From: Hypoxylon rubiginosum
Lineage: Eukaryota; Ascomycota; Sordariomycetes; Xylariales; Hypoxylaceae
Assembly: GCA_902806565.1 (NCBI GenBank)
Contig: CADCXA010000024.1
Coordinates: 682,001 to 746,000 of the forward strand
Direction of reading: 5' to 3'
Length of the DNA stretch: 64,000 bases
In this document: one piece after another, positions 50,147 to 61,519 of the stretch
Numbering within the stretch: position 1 is the stretch's first letter
Layout of the letters: every line of letters starts with the position of its first letter
Position numbers and translations under genes: made by a program
The notes under the pieces: generated by a model
The model's input: the letters and a program-made list of their open reading frames with translations, nothing else
Told to the model about the DNA's origin: nothing
Databases searched by the model: none

Positions 50147-51973
50147 ATCGAATCGCTCCTTCTTCCAGTTACCCCATTTGGACCTCTCCATGATGCCACC
50201 GCCCTTCTGCGTACCGACATTCTGCTCTCGCTCGAGGATTATGACACCCCCTCCTTCGCCTCGTTGTACTATTGACCCGATGACAATTCTTAGTCCATGA
50301 AATGATGAAGATAAAAAAAAATACACATATTTGAGGAAAGTTGGGGCTTGCATTGACACACATTGGCATTGGTAAAGAATATCTGGATTTTCAAGTATGA
50401 AGGAGTACGCAAACCTCCTTTTCTTTTTTTGACTCGGGGGCGTTACGGAGCATGCTGGGAGATACCAAGTCGGCCTCCAAGTATGTAGCTTGGTGAGCTG
50501 TCACACTCACCTTTGGTTGGAGGAGTAGTTTTCAGTTCAAAATTTGGGGGCGGACTTTCTCAGTCATGATACCAGGACATTAGTCTGACTCCTGGAATAG
50601 GAGGAAGAATGTCATTCACGAGCACGGAGACTTTGTACTACTAGACTCGTAATTTTAATGGTGCATACCGGTGGTTGTTATGATTTTGAACTAGCAGAAA
50701 TATCACCAAGGTGAATTTCGTAAACCCGACTAGGTACTGATATGTGAATATAAGTGAGTATAGTGCTAGTTAGAAGGTTTACAAGAGAGTTATCTGATGT
50801 TTAGCCCATTAGCTCCGGTATAAATTGAATTACGTAAGTCATACCGTATAATCCGAAGAGTATAAAAATCTTAAATAATCGCAAAATGCTTTGAGACGAT
50901 TCCAACAACCATAGAATCTCGTGATTGTCGTAACTCATGTGAGTCGCTGCAGGTGCTTTGCTGAAATCGTCAGCTGAAACTGAGGCGTGTCGACACTTAT
51001 CTCTATCTAAGCCACGCGTGATCGTTACTCAGCCTCGTATGAAGTGGAAATTGGGACTTGGGTCTTATGATAGAGTTAGGGGACGTTGGTGTTGTGTCTT
51101 GATAGAACCACAAGTATCTTGCTTAGATCTCTGACAGCATGTTGTCCTCCGTATTAGATTTCATAATAGTATGGAAGGTAAGTATAGACAGGTATGAGAT
51201 ACGAGGTACGATGCAACTATGTATGTGCTACAGGGAATACGTGATAGAATGACGGAATTCGTGCCGCTAAAAGTTATTAACACAGCCCTACAGAAAAAGA
51301 GCGGGTACCTATAACCTACAAGGAAGTAGGAAGCCCACTTGCCGGCTACCAGCTGCAGCCAAAACCTAGCGACTCATCCGCCATCCGAAGCCATCTGCCC
51401 ATTAAATCCAGGAAGCTGGGGATGACCTCTAGCACTATCAGCTGTCCCATCCTAATAGCCCTAGTCTTTTCACCTTTTCCCTCGTCTTTCCTACTTTCCT
51501 CCTTACAAAAACACATCGCACACGGACAAATGACTCTATTTAGGGTTCGAAATATTCTTTCTATATAAAACCTGCTGAATAATTGCTCGCTATGAGTCAA
51601 CATATCCTGCCATAGAAGTGACGGACGATAGCGTCGCAAGTCTCGCGGTCCCTATTTCGGCCGCCAATCTTGTCATCCAGTTGTAGGGATTCTAATGTAT
51701 ATCCACTTCGCCGCAAACTGCAAACTGCCTGCACCTCGGGGGCTTGCTTCAATAGCTTGATCTTCGTTCTCTTCGTTTTTCGTCTACTTAACTACATTTC
51801 CACACCCGACCTCTCCAAATCTCCCCCTTTTTCCGACTTCAATCTCAAGTTCACATTCCATTAACCGCTCCGTCACGTAACGGCTTGACATACCTTTGCC
51901 GTATCCGTCTCGTTTTATTTGTCAGCCTGTAACAACCCGAGTCTGAGTCTTAGCACCCTCGCTTGAGGCAGCC
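50007..51973. other. Intergenic region between ArfGAP and Chk2 genes
   Basis: About 2 kb. The first 270 bp are open in two plus-strand frames (see the finding on the ArfGAP tail). The remainder is AT-rich with no gene recognised, then becomes pyrimidine-rich before the Chk2 start as in a fungal leader. Confidence 0.5.
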
Positions 51974-54269
51974 ATGGCTCCACGCGAGAAGAGCCAATTG
52001 AAGCGCGGCCGAGTATTTACAACCGCCCTTCATTCGTCCACCTTTACTCTTGGTTAACCTATATCGATAGGAGTCTCCCCCCTCTAAGAACGAGAATGAT
52101 CTCTCGAAAAAGCCCCGTCGGTCTGGTCGATTGTCGCAGAAGGCTGATAATTCCGAATTACTGAAGACCCCTATCGTCACCAACAAGCAGCAACTACCAT
52201 CACCACTCACCCACCCGACAGATAGCGACGAGCTATACAAGGAACCGACAGCCGAACCTCCTGATGGGCGACCTAGCCAAGTCACACATCGCACCCCCGA
52301 AGAGACTTTCTCTCAACTTCAGGGCTTTTCATCTCCTCCGCAAGATACACAGGCTTTTCCTACATCGCAGTTCGTCGACGCGAATGCCGCGCTATCGGAC
52401 GAAGTCGAGGATGAAGAAAAGGAGGGCGTATGGGGATATCTTTTCCCTCTTGATACAAGACATGGGGGAAGGTGTGTGGTCCTAAAGAAGCGCACCTCAT
52501 GCCCTATGCCCGACGACGTTACCAGTATATTACCCAAGAAGCAAGGCGGTGCTACTGCCTTGAAACAAGAGGAGATTTTTGAGAAGTCCAAGATAAAGGG
52601 CATACCCTCCGGTGGCTATCTGATCGGTCGACATCCTGAATGCGGTGAGTCTTCGCCATCCACTAGTCTAGCAACATTTGCATTCATTACTAATACACCT
52701 GACAGATATCGTCATTGATGACCCAATAGTCTCCAATCGTCACTGTTTGATATTCACCGAAAATAAAGGGAAGGACACGATTGCAATCATCGAGGACTTG
52801 TCTAGCAACGGAACTTTTGTGAACGAGGCCATTGTTGGAAGGAACCAGCGCCGCGAGCTACAAGAACAGGACGAGATTGCAGTTATGGACAAGGCCCGGT
52901 TCATCTTCCGTTATCCACGCAGTCGAACCTCTAGTGCCTTCCTGCAGCAGTACACCATGCTCGACCGCCTGGGCAAGGGCCACTTCGCCGAAGTATGTCT
53001 CTGCGTGGAGAAATCTACCGGCCAACGCTTCGCCGTCAAGATTTTCACAAAGAATCCGAGCATAGACGAAAGGTCCAAGACAGACGGGCTGCAGCAAGAG
53101 ATCGCAGTATTGATGGGAGTCAGTCATCCTAACGTATTGTGTCTAAAGGACACCTTCAACGAGAAAAATGCTGTGTATCTGGTGTTGGAACTTGCTCCAG
53201 AAGGCGAACTGTTCAATTATATCGTAATGAAGCAGAAGCTGTCCGAGGCCGAATCGAGAAAGCTATTCACCCAGCTATTCCAGGGTATTAAATACTTGGT
53301 ATGAATGAGTACACCTCCCACTTATTTCGATATGACTAACACCGGAAATAGCATGACCGAAATATCGTTCACCGAGACGTAAAACCCGAGAACATCTTAC
53401 TCGTCGACAAGGAGCTTCACGTTAAGCTCGCCGATTTTGGCCTTGCCAAGATCATAGGGGAAGAGTCCTTCACAACCACTTTGTGCGGTACGCCAAGCTA
53501 TGTCGCTCCAGAAATCCTGGCAGAAGGGAGGCATAGGAAGTATAGCAAAGCGGTTGATATCTGGTCGCTCGGTGTAGTGCTGTATATCTGTCTTTGCGGG
53601 TTTCCTCCGTTTTCGGATGAACTTTACAGTCGTGACTTTCCGTACACGCTCTCACAACAGATTAAGAGCGGTCGGTTTGACTACCCTTCCCCTTACTGGG
53701 ACTCAGTAGGAGATCCAGCATGTAAGTCTATACTCCTCTAACCCATGACGTATTGTGTTTGATCTTGCCATCTAATCATCAATGTGTTAGTGGACTTGAT
53801 TGATCACATGCTGGTTGTCGAACCAGAGAAGCGTTTCACGGTTGACCAATGTCTTACGCACCCATGGATAAACCAAAAATCAATAGGTGTTAATGACAGC
53901 ACAGACGGCCTCGTAGCCGGAATTGGAGGTCTAGAAATGCAGCGAAGAGGTGTGGTTCGAGAGCGGACTTTGCTCAGCTCCATCAACTCGGTGCAAGTCA
54001 CTAGCAAGATCCCGCTGGGACCAAATGCGAAAAAGGGGCCCGTCAAAGTATATGCCAAGAACCCATCCGCGGATCAAAGTGCGACGCCAACGGAAGCCAG
54101 GCCTGCAGACCAGCGAGGTACGAAGGAATTCATGGAGATGGGTGGCAAAGGAGACCAGGAGCTATTCGGTAACGACTCGATGAGCTTCTATTCCAAGTCT
54201 GAAGCCATCGCTGCGAAGGGGAACAAAACAGCGAAGGGTAAGGGCAAGGGGAAGGCTAACGGGAAGTAA
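51974..54269 (+). CDS. prd-4: Chk2/Rad53-family checkpoint kinase (FHA + Ser/Thr kinase)
   Basis: Five exons, 51974-52012, 52071-52644, 52706-53298, 53352-53721 and 53791-54269, give 684 residues. An N-terminal SQ/TQ- and Ser/Pro-rich segment precedes one FHA domain (about 130-278) with GYLIGRHPECDIVI, split by intron 2, then SNRHC and SSNGTFVN. The kinase (about 287-550) has LGKGHFAEV, AVKIF, HRDVKPEN (Asp411), ADFG (Asp430), TTLCGTPSYVAPE and a closing HPWI. The tail is Lys/Gly-rich (KGKGKGKANGK) and could act as a nuclear signal. One FHA domain ahead of the kinase matches Chk2/Cds1; in Neurospora the orthologue is PRD-4, which links DNA damage and translation stress to the circadian clock. 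Orthology is inferred from architecture. The domain set is complete. Confidence 0.94.
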
Positions 54270-54983
54270 TGGAGAATGATAAGAGTTGGTACGATGGCTT
54301 GTCTGCGTTGAATATGACTAGGTAGGAGATCTATTGCATGTCTGACTCATGGGGCGATATATATAGCGGGTTATCGAAGCACCCGACCAGGCATATCATT
54401 TAGCTATAGGGGGATTCTTTTCATTCCGTCGCACGATGAGGACTTTGTGCTTGAAGCTGTACGCATAGTTTGGCTTCTCTAGGGTTTATGGTTCATCAGG
54501 ACTTCAAAAAGGGAGGCGCTTTTCTTAAGGCTTGCATCATATCACATTATCATATCGGATAGAAATCCGACTATATTACCACGACTGTTTTACCTAAGAC
54601 CTTTCCGATATGCGGAACGAGACTGGCATCTTGGGACGAAATTTTCGATGACACGCAAATACGCTTTTCACATGTGCAGACCTGGCAATGCTACGCCTGC
54701 TATATTCGTCATCTCTAAGACACATATTTATAGTCGACTTGGATGGTATGACTGCACCTGTATCTTTGTTGGTGTTGGTATCATCGCTAACAAAGAAGCT
54801 AGCCTCCACCCGATGAGACAGATCCGGAAACAACCGCAGGTATGTGATTGTAGTCCGCGCGTCACCCTTTGTTCAAGCCTCTAAGTAGAAGGCGAAAGTC
54901 TAGATTCGTGAAATGTATGTATAGCTCACCCAAGGTCAAAGGCCGCCTGGGAAAAAAAATAACGATCCACATGCAGCGACGAC
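54270..54983. other. Intergenic region between Chk2 and the disordered-protein gene
   Basis: About 0.7 kb. I see no gene. It carries the Chk2 3' UTR and the promoter of the next plus-strand gene. Confidence 0.5.
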
Positions 54984-56810
54984 ATGGTTTCTCGTCATGA
55001 TTCAGAGCTACCAGACGATGACAGTGTCCAAGAGGAAATGGAGTCGAAGTCGGGAAAATATCAGCAGTATCCGCCGCCGCAAGCCCTGCCAGACTATGTG
55101 AACAGAGCTCTTCCGCCGCGGCCAAGCTCGAATTCGAGCACTTCGTCTATATACTACTCTCCAGGCGAGAGTACTCAAGGCCCGACAAAGCCGATGGTCC
55201 AACTACCCGTATACCAGGATGGAGATGAGCACCTCAGCCCTACTCATGAGGGCATTCGAGGTGAAGCTGGGCTTGCCACGGTCCAGCCATTTCAACCAGC
55301 GGTCAGAGCTACGCCACCTCAGTCGCAGGAGCACACGGAGATAGCTGCCCCGCAGCCGAGATACCCGGCCTCCAAAGTGTTAGAAGTGAAGAACTACGTC
55401 GTCAGCCCGGTCTCGGCCTCTCTTCTCGGAAACAACAGCAATAACCAGCAACACGACGAGGTCTCGCCCGTGTCCCCGGGCGGCTCGGAACGCAGCCTAC
55501 ACTCCCGGATCTCCGAGTCGAGCCGGCCCTCCAGCCCGTTATCAGCAGCGCCGGCCCACGGGAACCCCCCTTCCTCGGCTTCCCTGCTGCACCGGACCCC
55601 GACGAACAAGTCGGACCGCAGACGGGCCGTTTATAAGGGGTACCGCACGACGCAGCAGCATTCCTCGGAGGAGGGAGACACGGCGAGCGCCCGGTCGCCG
55701 CGCTACCAGGTCCACCAGATCAACGACCGCTACAGCGACCCGGGCAGCCCCATCAGCGGCGCCGTGATCCATCCGCCGACCTCGTTCCCGTCGGACCCGA
55801 GCCTGCGGTCGTCGCGGCAGCTCAACGAGGCGAAGCTGCAGGAGGAGCAGGAGCAGCAGCACCAACTACCTCTCACAACATCAAACGACGATCACCCGTC
55901 CCAGTCCTACCAAAGTATTGGTGGCATTCCGGAAACGAGCAGTCCCACGGGCAGTGCTAGGCTAGCCACCGTCCCGTCCGCTGGTAGTAGCGGTTCTCAA
56001 AAGGTCACGTTCGCAGGCCCGCAGCAGAGCGACTCAGGGTTCGCAGCGCGGCCGCGCGCCCGCACCAACAGCAGCAGGGGCGGGAGGGGGGCGGCGACGG
56101 CGAAGAAGAAGCCGCCACCGCCGCCGCTCAAGCTCAGCGAGCGCGCGATCGTGGATAGTTATGTTAAGACGCCGTTTCCGGACCTCGGAGGAGGAGGGGA
56201 GGGCGGCGAGAAGAGGGAAAAGGAGAAGGAGAAGGAGAGGAAGGAAAAGGAGGAGGAAAAGCCGAGGAGCAGGTTCTCGCATGGCAGGGAGAGCATTTCG
56301 GAGGATACGGGGAGGGGTAGGAATGGGGGTAGGGGGGTTTGGTTGGGGAAGGGGAAGGATAGAGAGAAGGAAAGGGACAATGAGAGCAAGGAGGGCGACC
56401 GGAATAGCGCCAAAAAGCGGAACCGCGTGTCGAGCCTCCCCGGGTTCGGACTCGGGATCGGGCGGCTCCTGCGGTCGGGCTCGGTGAATGGCGGGAGCAG
56501 CAGCAAGAGCGAGAAAGAAAAAGGAGTCGGATCCGAGGCGGAGGCGCAAGAGCAAGGGCAAGCGCAGTCCCCGGCGGCGCCGGCGCCGAGCGAGGTGCGG
56601 GCGGGCTACGTAGAGACTCGGCGCTGGCCGCGACCGTCGCGGACGCCGTCCGTGTCCAAGGTCAAGAACATGCTGTCCAAGGCGAAGCAGATCGGGCTGA
56701 ACCACGGCCTGGGCCTCGCGGGGATGATGAGCTCAGAGGAGGCGAAGAAGGAGAGGAGGAGGGCGGAGATGAAGAGGCAGATCCGGGTCGGGGAGCCGAG
56801 GCCGGTTTAG
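54984..56810 (+). CDS. Long disordered Ser/Pro/Lys-rich protein of unknown function
   Basis: A single exon of 608 residues from the ATG at 54984. No globular domain is visible. The N-terminal 350 residues are Pro/Ser/Gln-rich with repeated SPxS and SSP motifs typical of phosphorylated disordered proteins. Residues about 395-470 are a Lys/Glu/Arg run (EKREKEKEKERKEKEEEKPR) likely to form a single charged helix. The C-terminal 60 residues are basic with VSKVKNMLSKAKQIGLNHGL, which could be amphipathic. Codon use is uneven: 55480-55855 and 56040-56800 are very GC-rich at third positions, while the stretch between is ordinary. I do not recognise a family; a scaffold or cortical role would be speculation. 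It converges on the accessory block. Confidence 0.75.
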   Translation: MVSRHDSELPDDDSVQEEMESKSGKYQQYPPPQALPDYVNRALPPRPSSNSSTSSIYYSPGESTQGPTKPMVQLPVYQDGDEHLSPTHEGIRGEAGLATVQPFQPAVRATPPQSQEHTEIAAPQPRYPASKVLEVKNYVVSPVSASLLGNNSNNQQHDEVSPVSPGGSERSLHSRISESSRPSSPLSAAPAHGNPPSSASLLHRTPTNKSDRRRAVYKGYRTTQQHSSEEGDTASARSPRYQVHQINDRYSDPGSPISGAVIHPPTSFPSDPSLRSSRQLNEAKLQEEQEQQHQLPLTTSNDDHPSQSYQSIGGIPETSSPTGSARLATVPSAGSSGSQKVTFAGPQQSDSGFAARPRARTNSSRGGRGAATAKKKPPPPPLKLSERAIVDSYVKTPFPDLGGGGEGGEKREKEKEKERKEKEEEKPRSRFSHGRESISEDTGRGRNGGRGVWLGKGKDREKERDNESKEGDRNSAKKRNRVSSLPGFGLGIGRLLRSGSVNGGSSSKSEKEKGVGSEAEAQEQGQAQSPAAPAPSEVRAGYVETRRWPRPSRTPSVSKVKNMLSKAKQIGLNHGLGLAGMMSSEEAKKERRRAEMKRQIRVGEPRPV

Positions 56811-57272
56811 GTTGTGGCTTGGGTGGTGAGGAGGATGCTTGAGGCGGAGTTTTACTTGTGGAAAAAGGGGGGAGGGATGGGGTGGGAATGCGATGCGATG
56901 TATATTCAGGGGTAGATATCGTTTACGATGCTGAACTGAGCTGAGCTTCGTCGAGCTTAAGTTGCGCTCATGTTGGCAATGGGATATGATCATCTTACTC
57001 TAGTTCGAGAGTGCGCGCCTGGTGCCGCTGCGTTCTAGGTACATAGATAATTTGACAGTTATGAAAAGCATTTTCTATTTGCCGCGTACTATTAGGAAAT
57101 AAATATGACACCTATTCTCCCATAGACTGACGTAAAGTAAATTTCCTCGTCACTTTCCTACACGTATGAATTTCTTCACATACTCTTTTCTTCCTTTCGT
57201 GTTCTTATCCCCGTCCTCCTTTTCCCTCCCTCTCTTCTCTTAGAGGGCAGTAGATAGACAACAGCGGCTGGA
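56811..57272. other. Convergent intergenic region
   Basis: About 460 bp between two 3' ends, with AT-rich sequence in the middle and a CT-rich stretch near 57180-57240. No gene is seen. Confidence 0.5.
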
Positions 57273-59419
57273 TTACGACATCCTGACTCTTTTGATGATT
57301 GACGAACCCACGTCACGTAAAGGGCGTTTCGACTCTTTCGGTGCCCTTCCTGGAGAAACGCTCGGAAGAGTCAGAGATGAGCTAGGAGATGGTGTATCCT
57401 CTCCTGGAGCAATAGCACCATTAGGTTCGGAAGTAGAGTGGCTACTAGGCGAGCTTATACTCGACCCAAGGCCGCTATCGTAGAGCGCATCTGGGGGAAG
57501 GTCGATCTGTGGCGGAGGGTCGCCTTTCACGGGATCCCCATTGTCTCCCCAATACCAGCGGAGGTTCATGTTGTGGCCGAATATGACTGCTCCCCGATCT
57601 TCTAACTTAACCTGGGGCTTTTTTCTGAGATCTTGCAAGAATTTTAGAGGAAACAGAACCTGGACTGGGTCGTGGCATTTATGTATACCCCGGGCGCCGG
57701 GGCAAGGGTTGAACGTGGTTATTTTCATGTGCCAGATGATATTATCGCATAGCCGTCTGGGGTTTGAGGTTGGGTCGCCATCTCTCTCCATGATCTCGTG
57801 GAGATCGGACACAAGGGCAGCGAGGTAATATCTTCCGCTTGGTAGTGAAGACCAACGAGGGCAACGTGGCACAGTGACTGATTTTGGTTGGATTAATTGA
57901 CCAAACCCTCGTCCGAATAAGGTGACTGCATGGATCGTTCGCGTGAAGTCAACCCACCCCTTACCAATCGTCTGGAGGGTGGCGACGCGGGGAAAGAATG
58001 GATCTCCGTCTGTGGCCAAGTCTTTAAAATCCCAACCCTCCAATTCCCGACGCGGTCGTATATTCATCTGCAAGCCGGACCGTCGTGCTGCGTCGGTTTG
58101 ATGATCTATCAGCTTCTCGAGAATGTTATAAATATGTTCGATTCGGTCTTCTAGCCGATAGTGCCGGGTCTGTCTCCTCGACACTTTGCTGTTCCTCTGC
58201 CTATCACTAGTTTCTTCGTCGAAGACTTCTGTCTTGTCTATATACCTAGAGCCCAAGATCGCGATTCTCCTCACTGATCAAGACCTGGAGGGCCGACACG
58301 GGTTGAGACTGGTCATCCGTGTCACGTAAGGTGCCTAGGTCTAGAAGCCATGCCGATTGAAACTTACGTTTACTATGCACCAGCGATGCCCGAAGGATAT
58401 GAAGCAAGGCACTAGCTCCATCCACAAGCCAACCTCGTTTTTCTTCCTCGTCCCAGAATACAAAGTATTTGGACGAAATCCATTGGAGTTTCGTGAAGTA
58501 TCCGAATCTAGAGATGTGAACCGGCTTTTCTTTATTACCGAGCGTGAAGGCTGCTGTGCCCGTGACGAATTGCCCCCCTGAGATCTCCGCTTTCTCTAAA
58601 GCACAACCTGAATGCGCCTTGGGTAGTCTCGACTTACCCACTTCAGATGGCGCTTTAGTTGTTCCTATAGAGTCTTTTAGTGATGTAAAAGATGCTTCGG
58701 TTTACCAGGACAGTGGACTTACCAACGACGGAGACTGCACTGGAACACCATCCTAGTATATGACGGCATTTTTCGAAGCATGGAACTTGAACGTCCACAT
58801 GTTCCAGGCCGCAATCAAGGTATGAAATCCGTTGGCCAGGGTCCTCGTTGTAAAGTAAGTGCCAGATGAGTGAGTCTTCCGATTGTCCAGTCGGCACTAG
58901 CATTGTAGAGAACCCCTTAATGAAAACTTTTGACTTGAATGTATCGATGTACCGCGCCCTTGCCAATGCGACCAACATGTCTAGTGGTAGCTCTAGCCCC
59001 CTATTTTCTTCACCTCTCCTAAGGATGGGAAATCCCTGGGCAACAACAGGGTTGGCAAACAAATGATGCCAGCACTGCCCATTTACGTTATCAGATCTTG
59101 CTTCGCAGGGTTTGATCCTGTATTTGATAATACATTGTGTCTCTGATGATTTGTTGCTTAGGTAGCCGACCTGATCCACGTATGGGGTGCAAAGAGAGAT
59201 CCCGACATCGACTGGAGAAGGTCTCAGAGCAGCACCGAGCCATGCAAGTTGCTCTCCTATTTCCCCTACGAAGTCTGGAATCCCAAGGGCGCTTACGACA
59301 ACTGATGTCCCATCGATCCAGGCTTCTAGCGTTAGTTTACTAGGAGTATTTACTGCAACATGTAAGCTTCTGGTGATTCTGGCTACGTGAGCTACGAGCT
59401 GAATAGGTCTCACTAACAT
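57273..59419 (-). CDS. Uncharacterised fungal accessory-family protein, C-terminal block
   Basis: Four exons, 58723-59419, 58638-58664 (27 nt), 58275-58595 and 57273-58228, give 666 residues if translation starts at the Met of MLVRPIQLVAHVARITRS. Conserved-looking segments include EAWIDGTSVVVSALGIPDFV, LDMLVALARARYIDTFKSKV, GWVDFTRTIHAVTLFGRGFG, RWSSLPSGRYYLAALVSDLH, CDNIIWHMKI and HDPVQVLFPLKFLQDL. I remember this type of protein as a large, often multiplied, uncharacterised family in Pezizomycotina genomes; no function is known to me and no catalytic motif is obvious. The frame just upstream of the Met continues sensibly as KEEAQMLVRP, and the preceding block ends at the same place in another frame. 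So this is probably the second half of one gene. The last intron (58229-58274, 46 nt) is the least certain junction. Confidence 0.55.
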
Positions 59420-61054
59420 CTGAGCTTCTTCTTTTGTCCCTCACTACCCAACATTTCTTGAAGAAGCTGAAGAGTTTGTGCTCCTGTTGACGGCCATATC
59501 TGTGTCATGTATTGGCGACAGCTGAGAGCCTGTGCGTCTGTCTGAGACCCTGTCAGCGTAATAGCCTTGGCAATAGCCTCCGAGTTAGGCATATTGTAAT
59601 TCTGGTTATGAAGGAAGGCCAATACGGGCCAGTCGATAATGAAAAGGACCTTGGCACTCTGTGAATACTTCCTTCGGCTAACACGATCCACCCGAGGGAT
59701 GGCCTGTATTATGGCTTCGAATATATCGCATGAAGTATCTGGCTCAGCCCTCGAGAAGGCCATTTCGATACGCAATCGACTAAGAAGCCACGCATAGCCG
59801 GGATCCTTGAAGATGAGTTTCTTGTATTCTTCTAATCCAGGAATGTTCAGGTCGTTATCATCCGAAATTGCAAATTCATCCTTGATCGGATGATCTGGTA
59901 TTCCTTCGAAATCTATCCCGATAAGGCTTGTTAGCCATCTCTCTATGATTTCCTTTGATGCTGGCTCGCGCGGAGAACTAGGTTCTGTCTCAGAGCTAGA
60001 TTCTGTACCAGAACTAAACTCTGTAGCAGAAATAGACTTTACATCCGACTCCATTGCCTCGTGATGCTTGTTTCTGAAAGACTTCGTAATTGCACTAACC
60101 CCAGCATTAGCCACTACTAAAATTGCATCCCTATATTTAGTATAGATAATTTACTCTCGGTGTTTGTGGATGAAGACCATCATATCACGAAGAATCTGAG
60201 ACGAAGCTTCGTGACCAACTTTAAGCGCCAAGGCTTTCAAAAGTGTAGGGAGCGTAAGTGATAATCTCTCGACCGTTTGATTATCTAATTCATTCGCCCC
60301 TATTTTGTTGAGTAAGTCCTCGGCAAATATAGAAATAAAGCTTTCCGTCCTCATGTCAGAGGGATCAGCAACTTCTGTATATACCGTCCTGGTATCCTCT
60401 TCATTGATCTGCGCATTAGCAAAGAATTTCCTTCGATTCGACGGTAATAGATACACTGGAGCTTTGGCATCCTGTGACATTGTTCCATATCCAGAATCTG
60501 AAGTCGGTGAAGTGGAACGGCTAGGGACGGGAGGCGCAGCTACGGGAGAAGGCGGATTAAAAATTGCAGGAAGTTGATGATACGATATGTCGGCGTTTGT
60601 GGCTTGACGAAGTAAGAAGCTCTGATAACCTTCCTCCAAGTTCCTGAAGTCGTGACAATCGCACTAATCAATATGTTTAGCAATAAGTAATATATATTAA
60701 TCTGATGTCATTTGTAGGTCTTACTGATACCTTCCTGCCAGGATGATACGGGCAAGCGAGTTTCAGTCTTCGCTTGACAGCAGCATTCCATCTCATATCA
60801 GTTCGGAGTGGTTCCTTTTTCCTTCTCCGGGGTCGCTTTGGTAGATCTGTATTTTGCGACGGGTCCTGTGTAGAAGGCATCCCAGGTTCACATATGGGTG
60901 ATTCAGGAGGACGTAATACGTCCTGCTGCGATGCAGAATAGGTTTGCAGGCGCAAGCGCTCATCATTCTGGCGTATTTCATTGTAAATTTGTTGGACTTC
61001 TGGGGTGGCCTCGACAATGATTCTAAGTAGACTTCTTGGAGCCCGAGAAGCCAT
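59413..61054 (-). CDS. Uncharacterised fungal accessory-family protein, N-terminal block
   Basis: From MASRAPRSLLRIIVEATPEV at 61054. Exon 1 is 60731-61054. Exon 2 begins at 60663 after a GATTAG acceptor. The junction creates CPYHPGRKCDCHDF, a compact Cys/His cluster that could bind zinc. Exon 2 runs into a TAA right after FIHKHRE. The frame resumes after a 24-nt stretch (60131-60154) that has GTAAAT, TACTAAAT and ATAG in order; removing it keeps phase and gives 516 residues in all. The last part carries PGYAWLLSRLRIEMAFSRAE and SCRQYMTQIWPSTGAQTLQL, then leaves frame near 59432 and stops at 59413. It is likely the first half of the same gene as the block downstream. It may be a pseudogene, or the breaks may be assembly errors. 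Confidence 0.5.
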
Positions 61055-61519
61055 TGCCAAACCTAGGTACGTATGTGGCAAGGCTGCGAATTCTTAGCAA
61101 GCCCTGTAGATGGGAGTTTCGTGGCTAAGTTTTTAGTCTCTTCAGAATGTATCTTCGTAACCCCGAACTGGTAGCGACGTCGAGGGGTTGATATGGTACG
61201 AGAACCGCCTTTCTAATAGTTACTATCGAAAAAGCTTTGGGAATATCACCACTCTAAACTAGTTGTATAAGGCTATTTGAGATAGGCAAGGGATGGAAAT
61301 AGAGAATAAAAGTAGAAAAAATATATTGCTCGCTGCTGTGAAACCAACCGCGCCCCAATCGAGGCATATCGTATTTGAGGATTGTGTTTGTACGCTCATA
61401 CGATCAGACGCTACTTCGCATCAATTAGGTAAGCAAAAGCGAAGCACAGTGGAAACTTATATGTTTTTGAAAGCATGAGTTTATCTTTCTATTTGATTCA
61501 CTTCCGCTTTCTCCAGAGA
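61055..61519. other. Intergenic region between the accessory gene and the HET relic
   Basis: About 460 bp. It is the upstream region of the minus-strand accessory gene and of the plus-strand HET relic. A short open frame at 61293-61478 shows no family feature. Confidence 0.4.

Noticed and set aside
56034..56705. Minus-strand frame of 223 codons opposite the disordered-protein gene
   Set aside because: Leu/Arg/Pro-rich reverse reading of a Lys/Glu/Ser-rich GC-ending region.
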